Below are positions 1-6,173 of a DNA stretch of 7,370 nucleotides, in pieces; positions within the stretch are counted from its first letter, which is position 1, and the number at the start of each line of letters is the position of its first letter. The stretch is from positions 1-7,370 of the forward strand of contig CAOSOP010000058.1 of the NCBI GenBank assembly GCA_948525355.1, read 5' to 3'. The notes beneath the pieces were generated by a model. The model was not told the DNA's origin. It was given only the letters and a program-made list of their open reading frames with translations, and ran no database searches. The stretch comes from an uncultured Bacilli bacterium (GTDB lineage Bacteria > Bacillota_I > Bacilli_A > RFN20 > CAG-288). The position numbers were made by a program, and so were the translations under genes.

Positions 1-53
1 CTACACCGCTCCCTCCTCCTCCGCCTACGGCTACGGATTCGGGAGCGGTGTAG
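1..53. repeat. GC-rich perfect 13-bp inverted repeat
   Basis: Positions 1-13 (CTACACCGCTCCC) are the exact reverse complement of 41-53, with a 27-base spacer. The spacer holds a CTC/TCC run and a tandem CTACGG pair at 25-36. The left arm touches the window edge, so the full element may extend further left. The stretch is far more GC-rich than the genes that follow. No T-run follows the right arm, so it does not look like an intrinsic terminator. It could be part of a dispersed repeat, an RNA structure or foreign DNA. The repeat itself is seen directly; its nature is unknown. Confidence 0.6.
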
Positions 54-100
54 GAGGTGCGGGCGAGCAAAAGTTCAGACAAGATTATAGTAGTATATAA
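2..100 (+). other. Possible 3' end of an upstream gene (Gly/Ser/Tyr-rich frame)
   Basis: A forward frame is open from the window edge to TAA at 98-100 and encodes 32 residues. The first part is rich in Ser, Gly, Tyr and Ala (for example AYGYGFGSGVGGAG), followed by a charged stretch (EQKFRQDYSSI). It does not resemble the C terminus of DnaN, the usual neighbour left of yaaA. Third codon positions are mostly G or C, unlike every other gene here. The reverse strand is also open across the same bases, which GC-rich DNA makes likely, so an open frame alone is weak evidence. I do not recognise a family. Confidence 0.18.
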
Positions 101-145
101 ATTATATATATAAATATATTTATATATATTTTATTTAATTTATAT
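94..145. other. 52-base A/T-only block with 26-bp palindrome
   Basis: Every base from 94 to 145 is A or T. Within it, 104-129 is a perfect self-complementary palindrome centred between 116 and 117. The block separates the GC-rich left end from yaaA and lies where promoter elements would be expected. It should melt easily and could extrude a cruciform or fold as a hairpin if transcribed. It resembles a DNA unwinding element in composition, but I see no DnaA boxes (TTATCCACA-like) in the window, so an origin call is not supported. Confidence 0.7.
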
Positions 146-153
146 GTTATACT
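145..153 (+). promoter_or_regulatory. Candidate extended -10 promoter for the yaaA-recF-gyrBA operon
   Basis: The sequence TGTTATACT matches an extended -10 element (TGn plus TATAAT-like TATACT at 148-153). No TTGACA-like -35 box is found 16-18 bases upstream, where the DNA is pure A/T; extended -10 promoters can work without one. Transcription would start about 6-9 bases downstream, at roughly 159-162. That places the start at or next to the preferred yaaA ATG at 162, implying a leaderless or nearly leaderless message. Other TATA-like hexamers abound in this A/T block, so the exact promoter is uncertain. Confidence 0.4.
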
Positions 154-161
154 TATATAGT

Positions 162-371
162 ATGAAAAAAGTAACCATAGAAACCGATTATATTAAACTT
201 GGTCAATTGTTAAAATATCTCGGACTTGTTGAAACAGGAGGAACGGCAAGTATTTATTTATCGTATGGTGATGTTGAAGTAGATGGAATGACAGAACTTC
301 GTAGGGGACGAAAGATTTTACCTGGTTCTGTTGTGAAGATAGATGGCGAGGAGTATATCATATGCAAATAA
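162..371 (+). CDS. yaaA: S4-domain RNA-binding protein YaaA
   Basis: This small single-domain protein has 69 residues from the ATG at 162. It belongs to the YaaA family, S4-type RNA-binding proteins encoded next to recF in many Bacillota; their exact RNA target is not firmly established. The S4 signature is visible as LGQLLKYLGLVETGG, then a V-D-G turn, RRGRK and a final beta strand with GSVVKIDGEEY. An in-frame ATG at 144 would add six residues (MLYLYS). I prefer 162 because the protein then begins MKKVTIETDYIKLGQ, close in layout to the Bacillus homologue of about 71 residues. Neither start has a Shine-Dalgarno sequence, and 144 would put the candidate -10 inside the gene. The last 10 bases overlap recF. 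dnaN is not upstream, unlike the usual dnaA-dnaN-yaaA-recF order. Confidence 0.88.
   Translation: MKKVTIETDYIKLGQLLKYLGLVETGGTASIYLSYGDVEVDGMTELRRGRKILPGSVVKIDGEEYIICK
348..353 (+). promoter_or_regulatory. recF ribosome binding site inside yaaA
   Basis: GAGGAG lies within the last codons of yaaA, eight bases before the recF ATG at 362. It supports that start and implies that ribosomes finishing yaaA pass directly over the recF initiation region, coupling the two genes. Confidence 0.75.
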
Positions 372-1447
372 ATAGGATTGCTCTGCGCGGCTTTAGAAAT
401 TATGATAATGTTTCTTTTAATATTGAATCTGATAAAGTTTTTATTCTTGGAAGTAACGGTGCTGGTAAAACAAATATTCTAGAAGCAATTCATTACCTCT
501 CGATGACTAGGTCACTTAAAAAAGCAGATGACGAAGAACTTATCAGGGTTGGGAATGACTTTGCATTTATTTCTATATCATATCTGAATAAAGGTGAGAG
601 CCACTTGTTTGAAGGGACAATTGAAAAGGATAAGAGGTCGTTTGTAATAGATGATGTTAAGAAAAAGACAGCTTCAAGTGTTATAGGTAATTTATTAACT
701 ATTCATTATGATCCAACTATGGTGTTTACATTTAAAGAGGACCCTCTAGTTAGAAGAAAGTTACTTGATGAAACTATATCAATGGTTGATTCTCAGTACT
801 TATATTCATTAGGGAGGTACAAGAAATATATCAAGGAAAGAAATCAAGCTTTAGCCTTGAGTTATGATCCTGATGTATTAAGCATTCTATCACTAGAACT
901 GATACAAAGCTCATATAGAATAGCTGTCTTAAGAAGAAGATTCATTGAACGCTTGAATTTAAGGGTTAATGATATATTTAAAAGATTAGATAATTCTGAT
1001 AAGAAGATTACTATTAAATATAAAACGAATGTTTCTCTAGCGGATACATATGAAGACTATTTAAAAGAAATGAAAGAAAAGTATCAAGAAAATGCTAGTG
1101 AAGAAATATCGAGGAAGATGACACTTATAGGAATTCACCGTGATGATATGATAGCTGAAATTGATGGACTGGAACTTGGTGCTAGTGGTTCGCAAGGGCA
1201 AAACAGATTGGTTACTATAGCGATTAAGTTTGCTACAGCTGAACTGATTGAAGAAGTTACTAAATCTTATCCTATTCTTCTATTTGACGATATACTATCG
1301 GATTTAGATAAGGATAGAATGGGAAGGCTGATAAAAGAAATGGAAAATTATCAAGGACAAGTGTTTGTAACGAGTTGTGTTGATAGTGAGGAAGTCTTAT
1401 CTTGGGAGAGAATTAAAATACAAGACAATAAAATAAGGAGGATATAA
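362..1447 (+). CDS. recF: DNA replication and repair protein RecF
   Basis: RecF is an SMC-like ATPase that acts with RecO and RecR to load RecA at single-strand gaps and stalled forks. The 361-residue length matches the family (about 357-370). The N terminus MQINRIALRGFRNYDN is typical. Walker A is GSNGAGKT at residues 30-37. The ABC-type signature SGSQGQ is at 275-280, followed by the family's NRLVTIAIKFA helix. Walker B is PILLFDD at 304-310, followed by the SDLD segment. The conserved GPHRDD loop reads GIHRDD at 257-262, a small deviation. The ATG overlaps the end of yaaA by 10 bases and is preceded by a good Shine-Dalgarno site. The stop is two bases before gyrB. The gene appears intact. 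Confidence 0.97.
   Translation: MQINRIALRGFRNYDNVSFNIESDKVFILGSNGAGKTNILEAIHYLSMTRSLKKADDEELIRVGNDFAFISISYLNKGESHLFEGTIEKDKRSFVIDDVKKKTASSVIGNLLTIHYDPTMVFTFKEDPLVRRKLLDETISMVDSQYLYSLGRYKKYIKERNQALALSYDPDVLSILSLELIQSSYRIAVLRRRFIERLNLRVNDIFKRLDNSDKKITIKYKTNVSLADTYEDYLKEMKEKYQENASEEISRKMTLIGIHRDDMIAEIDGLELGASGSQGQNRLVTIAIKFATAELIEEVTKSYPILLFDDILSDLDKDRMGRLIKEMENYQGQVFVTSCVDSEEVLSWERIKIQDNKIRRI
1435..1441 (+). promoter_or_regulatory. gyrB ribosome binding site
   Basis: AAGGAGG, a near-perfect Shine-Dalgarno sequence within the last codons of recF, sits eight bases before the gyrB ATG at 1450. It is the main evidence that the acidic N-terminal extension of GyrB is translated and that the protein does not start further downstream. 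Confidence 0.85.
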
Positions 1448-1449
1448 AA

Positions 1450-3480
1450 ATGGAAGACTTGGAAAATGAAGAATTAGAACTAAAAGATGAATCTGAAGAT
1501 TTTGACAGTGAACGAGTTGAGTTTGTTGTTTTATCTAATGAGGAAGAACGTGAGCAGGAACAGGCCAAGGCTAATTATGAGGCGGATGATATTCAAGTAT
1601 TAGATGGATTAGAGGCTGTTAGAAATAGACCTGGTATGTATATTGGTACCACTTCTGAAAGAGGACTTCATCATTTAATTAGAGAGATTGTCGATAATGC
1701 CGTTGACGAAGCTTTAGCGGGTTATTGTAATAATATCAGTGTTATAATCCATAAAGATAACAGTGTTACTGTTAAAGATGATGGACGTGGTATTCCTTGT
1801 GGTGTTGTAGAAAAAACTGGCAAGTCTGCTGTTGAAACAGTTTATACAGTTTTACATGCTGGTGGTAAATTTGAAGGATCTGATGGATATAAAGTTTCTG
1901 GTGGTTTACATGGTGTTGGTGCATCGGTCGTCAATGCTTTATCTACAAAGGTTGATGTTAGAGTTTGTCGTGAAGGAAAAATTCACGAAATTCACTTTGT
2001 TGATGGTGGACATGTTATAGCGCCAGGTATTCAAATAGTTGGTGAATGTGCTGAAGAAGTTACTGGTACAGAAGTTACTTTCTCACCAGATCCAGCAATC
2101 TTTAAAGAAACGACCGTCTTTAACTATTCTAATGTTAGAGATTATTTAAAACAGACTGCTTTCTTAAATAAAGGATTATCAATAGATTTATATGACGAGA
2201 GAAAAGATGAACTAGTTCATGACCACTTCTCTTATACTGGTGGAATTATCGACTATGTCGCTTATATGAATACTGGTAAGGAAGTTTGTACACCTACAAT
2301 CTGTCATTTTGAAGGAAAGGCAATGGACATCTTTGTTGAAGCAGCTTTCCAACCAACAAATACACAGATATTTAATATTCGTTCATTCTGTAACAATATT
2401 TGTACTACAGGTGGTGGAACACATGAAGAAGGATTTAGACTTGCTTTTGGTCGTGAAATGAATGAGTATTTCAGACGCTCTGGTTTGAATAAAGCTAGTG
2501 GAGAAAGTTTTAAATACGAAGATTTAACAGAAGGATTAACTGTCATTGTTTCAGTTAAGCATCCAGATCCTCAATATGAAGGACAGGTTAAGGATAAATT
2601 AGGAAATAATGAGGTCAGAAAGATTGTTTCCTCAGTCATTGGTGACCAACTTCGTGAATGGTTATTAGAACATCCAGAGGAAGGAAAACTCTTCTATAAA
2701 CGTGTTGAAAGAGCCTATAAAGGAAGAAAGGCTGCTGAGCGTGCAAGAATGGCTGTATCAAAGAAGACATTTTCAGGCTCAATGCCAGATAAATTAGCGG
2801 ATTGTATATCAAAGAAACCAGAAGAAAGAGAGTTGTTCATTGTTGAGGGTAATTCAGCTGGTGGTTCGGCTAAAAACGGACGTGATAACTATACACAAGC
2901 TATCCTTCCATTGAGAGGTAAGATATTAAACGTTGAGAAAGCACAAGCGACAAGAATTGAAAAGAATGCTGAAATTGAAAATATGATTCAAGCGATTGGA
3001 ACTGGTACAAATAATAGCTTTGATATTGAAAAACTAAAGTTCCATAAAATTATCATCATGACCGATGCTGATGTCGATGGATCACATATTAGAATATTGT
3101 TACTTACATTCTTCTACCGCTTTATGCGACCACTTGTTGAGCAGGGATTCATCTATATAGCTCAACCACCTCTTTATCAATTGAAGTATGGTGGACATGA
3201 GTATTATTGCTTTAGAGAAGAAGAACTTCCATTATTAAAATCTAAACTTCCAGAAAATGCTAAGTATTCATTACAGCGTTATAAAGGTTTAGGTGAAATG
3301 GATGCGGCACAACTTGCAGAAACAACAATGGAAAAAGATAAGAGAAAACTATTAAGGGTTACTGTTAACGACGCAGAAGAAGCTAATAACGCTTTAATGG
3401 ACCTCATGGGTAATAATGTAGAACCAAGAAAAGAGTTTATTTCAGCAAACGCACAGTTTGTTAAGAACTTGGATATATAA
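1450..3480 (+). CDS. gyrB: DNA gyrase subunit B
   Basis: GyrB is the ATPase subunit of gyrase, which introduces negative supercoils with GyrA in an A2B2 complex. The GHKL ATPase domain shows EIVDN at 79-83, DDGRGIP at 110-116, GGLHGVGASVVNALS at 151-165 and the coumarin-contact Arg174 (E. coli Arg136). The transducer domain follows. The TOPRIM domain has catalytic Glu466 and the metal triad Asp539, Asp541 and Asp543 in TDADVDG. The C-terminal region contains QRYKGLGEM at 609-617 and ends in KNLDI, as in Bacillus. The 676-residue length is slightly above the usual ~640 because of an acidic N-terminal extension: 18 of the first 40 residues are Asp or Glu. The canonical EGDSAGG motif reads EGNSAGG, with Asn468 at the E. 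coli Asp426 position. Context next to recF and gyrA argues for GyrB over ParE. Confidence 0.97.
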   Translation: MEDLENEELELKDESEDFDSERVEFVVLSNEEEREQEQAKANYEADDIQVLDGLEAVRNRPGMYIGTTSERGLHHLIREIVDNAVDEALAGYCNNISVIIHKDNSVTVKDDGRGIPCGVVEKTGKSAVETVYTVLHAGGKFEGSDGYKVSGGLHGVGASVVNALSTKVDVRVCREGKIHEIHFVDGGHVIAPGIQIVGECAEEVTGTEVTFSPDPAIFKETTVFNYSNVRDYLKQTAFLNKGLSIDLYDERKDELVHDHFSYTGGIIDYVAYMNTGKEVCTPTICHFEGKAMDIFVEAAFQPTNTQIFNIRSFCNNICTTGGGTHEEGFRLAFGREMNEYFRRSGLNKASGESFKYEDLTEGLTVIVSVKHPDPQYEGQVKDKLGNNEVRKIVSSVIGDQLREWLLEHPEEGKLFYKRVERAYKGRKAAERARMAVSKKTFSGSMPDKLADCISKKPEERELFIVEGNSAGGSAKNGRDNYTQAILPLRGKILNVEKAQATRIEKNAEIENMIQAIGTGTNNSFDIEKLKFHKIIIMTDADVDGSHIRILLLTFFYRFMRPLVEQGFIYIAQPPLYQLKYGGHEYYCFREEELPLLKSKLPENAKYSLQRYKGLGEMDAAQLAETTMEKDKRKLLRVTVNDAEEANNALMDLMGNNVEPRKEFISANAQFVKNLDI

Positions 3481-3484
3481 GGAG
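3479..3484 (+). promoter_or_regulatory. gyrA ribosome binding site overlapping the gyrB stop
   Basis: AAGGAG uses the last two bases of the gyrB TAA and stands six bases before the gyrA ATG at 3491. It fixes the gyrA start upstream of the Glu-rich extension, against a possible internal start at Met51, and suggests translational coupling that would help balance the two subunits. Confidence 0.8.
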
Positions 3485-3490
3485 TAGAAT

Positions 3491-6172
3491 ATGAGTGCAG
3501 AAGAAAAAGATTTAGAACTTGAAGAAGAAATTGAAGAGCAAGAAGAGTTAGAAGAAGAACAATCTCAAGAAGATGAAGAAGTTGCTTCTCCTATTGAAGG
3601 CTTTGTTGAAGGTATTCAAGGCGGTGTCGGTGAGACAGAAATGGGCAAAGAAATTAAGAGTTCATTCCTTGAATATGCGATGTCAGTCATCGTAGCACGT
3701 GCTATTCCTGATGCAAGAGATGGATTTAAGCCAGTTCATCGTCGTATCATCTTTGGCATGAATGCTATGGGTATGCAACCAGATAAACCGTTTAAGAAGT
3801 CAGCGCGTATCGTTGGTGACGTCATGGGTAAATATCACCCTCATGGTGATTCAGCAATCTATGGAACTATGGCACGTTTAGCACAAGATTTTGCTATGCG
3901 TTATCCATTAGTTGATGGTCATGGTAACTATGGTAGCCAAGATGGTGATGAACCAGCCGCCATGCGTTATACTGAAGCTAGAATGAGTAAGATATCTTTG
4001 GAAATGGTCAAAGATATAAACAAGAATACTGTTGATTTTGTCGATACATATGATGGTGATGGAAAAGAACCAGTCGTACTACCAGCACGTATGCCAAACC
4101 TTTTGGTCAACGGATCCAGTGGTATTGCTGTTGGTATGGCAACAAACATTCCACCTCATAACTTAAAAGAAACTATCAATGCTATTCAAGCTTTGATAAA
4201 GAATCCTGATATGGACACATTAGAATTGATGAATATCATCAAAGGTCCAGATTTCCCAGGTGGTGGTATTATCATGGGACGTTCAGGTATCAGAAGATAT
4301 TTCGAAACAGGATCAGGTTCAGTAAGAGTTAGAGGAAAATACCATATTGAAGAAAAAGGAAATAGAACTTCGATAGTATTTGATGAATTGCCATATATGG
4401 TAAATAAAAAAGAATTAGCTAAAAGAATTATGGATTTAGTTAATAATAAGGTCATCGAAGGTATTCAAGGAATCAACGACTACTCTTCACATAAAATAGG
4501 AACTCGTTTCCAGATAGATTTAAAGAAAGGTGTTAATGTAGAAATTGCATTAAATCACTTGTTTAAATATACAAAGCTAGAAGATAGATTTGCAGTTAAT
4601 ATGCTAGCGCTTGATAACGGTGCACCAAAAGTTCTATCGATGAAACGTGCACTTGGAATCTATCACGATTTCCAATGTGAAGTTATTGAACGTAGAACAA
4701 AGTATGACTTAGAGAAGGCGTATGCAAGATTACATATCTTAGAAGGATTGATCAAAGCCATCGATAACATTGATGAAGTTATTGCTATAATCCGTGCAAA
4801 TAAGGTTGCTGCAGAAGCCGCAAACCAATTAATGGATAGATTTGGATTTACTAAGATACAAACCAAAGCCATTATGGAGTTAAAACTTGAAAGACTTGTC
4901 GGTATGGAAAAGCAAAAAATCGCCGATGAGGACAAACTCTTAAGAGAAAATATTGAGCATTATAATGCTATACTAAACTCTAAAGAAGTTCTTGAACAAA
5001 CTTTATATGATGAATTAGAGGTTATCAAGAATAGATTTGGTGACGATAGAAGAACAGAAATCAGTGATAAAGAAATCATCGAAGAAGATGAAGATTTGAT
5101 TCCTGATGCTCCAGTATTAATTGCTCTTACAAATACTGGATATATTAAGAGAATGGATCCATCAGAGTTTAGAGTTCAAAATAGAGGTGGAGTTGGTGTC
5201 ATTGGTATGACAACAAAAGAAGATGATAGCGTTCAAATTCTAAGCCGCAGCCGCACCAAGATTGATGTTTTGTTCTTCACATCATTAGGAAAGGTCTATC
5301 GTTTAAGAGGATATCAAATCCCAGAAGGAAGCAGAACTTCAAAAGGTATGCCGATTGTAAACCTCTTACAACTTCAACCAGAAGAAAAAGTTTTATCCAT
5401 CATATCGGTTTGGAATTATGATGATAATCACTTCTTATTCTTCGCAACAAAGAATGGTGTAGTTAAGCGTTGTTCAGTAAGCAACTTTAAACTGATTAAT
5501 CGTAACGGAAAGATTGCTATTGATTTACGTGATGGCGATACATTAGTTGATGTTAAATATACAGATGGTACGGCAAAGATTTGCTTAGGCTCATCAAAAG
5601 GAAAACTTTGTGAATTTGATGAAAATGAAGTTCGTGCTATGGGAAGAACAGCCGCAGGTGTAAAAGGTATGACATTAGAAGAAGATAGTTATATTGTTGG
5701 ACTTGCTACAACATTAGAAGGTGATAAGATTCTCTCAGTTTCAGAAAATGGTTTAGGAAAACTTACACCAATTGAAGAATATCGTTTAACAAGACGTGGT
5801 AGTAAAGGTGTTATCACCATGAGACTTACAGAGAAAACAGGTGATCTAATCACTGTTACAGCTGTTAAAGGTGATGAGAACCTCCTTATTTCAACCGATG
5901 CAGGAACGATTATAAAGACTTCTATAACACAAATAAGCTCATTCGGTCGTAACTCCTCTGGTGTTAAACTTATCACATTAAGAGATCAAGAAAAGATAGC
6001 ATCATTTACTGTTGAACCTAATGTTGAACATGCATTAGAAGAAATGGCAACTGAAGAAGAAAATAGTCCATCTGAAGCAAAAGCAACAAACGAAGTTAAA
6101 GAAGAAAATGACGAAGTAGATTTAGATGAAGATTTAGAAATTCAAGAAACTGGTGACGATGACGAAATCTAA
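3491..6172 (+). CDS. gyrA: DNA gyrase subunit A
   Basis: GyrA is the DNA breakage-reunion and wrapping subunit of gyrase. The catalytic tyrosine is Tyr160 in AAMRYTEARM. The winged-helix region contains DGFKPVHRR and GKYHPHGDSAIYGT. The tower and coiled-coil follow, with the C-gate helices around residues 430-510. From about residue 540 comes the six-bladed wrapping domain with repeats such as GRTAAGVKG and GRNSSGVK. The GyrA-box position reads QNRGGVG at 563-569, not QRRGGKG. The protein has 893 residues, against about 821 in Bacillus and 875 in E. coli. The excess comes from a Glu-rich N-terminal extension (18 of the first 30 residues acidic) and an acidic C-terminal tail from about 843. 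In the quinolone-resistance region Ser121 (E. coli Ser83) is kept, but Gly125 replaces the acidic residue at E. coli Asp87. The gene lies 10 bases after gyrB. Confidence 0.97.
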   Translation: MSAEEKDLELEEEIEEQEELEEEQSQEDEEVASPIEGFVEGIQGGVGETEMGKEIKSSFLEYAMSVIVARAIPDARDGFKPVHRRIIFGMNAMGMQPDKPFKKSARIVGDVMGKYHPHGDSAIYGTMARLAQDFAMRYPLVDGHGNYGSQDGDEPAAMRYTEARMSKISLEMVKDINKNTVDFVDTYDGDGKEPVVLPARMPNLLVNGSSGIAVGMATNIPPHNLKETINAIQALIKNPDMDTLELMNIIKGPDFPGGGIIMGRSGIRRYFETGSGSVRVRGKYHIEEKGNRTSIVFDELPYMVNKKELAKRIMDLVNNKVIEGIQGINDYSSHKIGTRFQIDLKKGVNVEIALNHLFKYTKLEDRFAVNMLALDNGAPKVLSMKRALGIYHDFQCEVIERRTKYDLEKAYARLHILEGLIKAIDNIDEVIAIIRANKVAAEAANQLMDRFGFTKIQTKAIMELKLERLVGMEKQKIADEDKLLRENIEHYNAILNSKEVLEQTLYDELEVIKNRFGDDRRTEISDKEIIEEDEDLIPDAPVLIALTNTGYIKRMDPSEFRVQNRGGVGVIGMTTKEDDSVQILSRSRTKIDVLFFTSLGKVYRLRGYQIPEGSRTSKGMPIVNLLQLQPEEKVLSIISVWNYDDNHFLFFATKNGVVKRCSVSNFKLINRNGKIAIDLRDGDTLVDVKYTDGTAKICLGSSKGKLCEFDENEVRAMGRTAAGVKGMTLEEDSYIVGLATTLEGDKILSVSENGLGKLTPIEEYRLTRRGSKGVITMRLTEKTGDLITVTAVKGDENLLISTDAGTIIKTSITQISSFGRNSSGVKLITLRDQEKIASFTVEPNVEHALEEMATEEENSPSEAKATNEVKEENDEVDLDEDLEIQETGDDDEI

Positions 6173-6173
6173 T

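Noticed and set aside
2..88. Reverse-strand gene at the left end with a poly-Gly run
   Set aside because: The frame is open, but it has no ATG or Shine-Dalgarno support and GC-rich low-complexity DNA is expected to be stop-free on both strands.
94..145. Replication origin (DNA unwinding element)
   Set aside because: The A/T block fits by composition, but no DnaA boxes or dnaA/dnaN genes are visible in the window.
1832..5976. Overlapping reading frames on both strands within gyrB and gyrA
   Set aside because: They lie entirely within well-conserved genes, lack Shine-Dalgarno sites and show no recognisable domains.
1450..6172. Topoisomerase IV (parE/parC) instead of gyrase
   Set aside because: The genes follow recF, GyrB ends in the Bacillus gyrase KNLDI, and GyrA has a full wrapping domain with a GyrA-box-like motif.
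6153..6173. Earlier starts for the glycosyltransferase gene (GTG at 6153, ATG at 6159)
   Set aside because: They lie inside gyrA with no usable Shine-Dalgarno spacing; the ATG just after the gyrA stop gives a more natural N terminus. They cannot be fully excluded.
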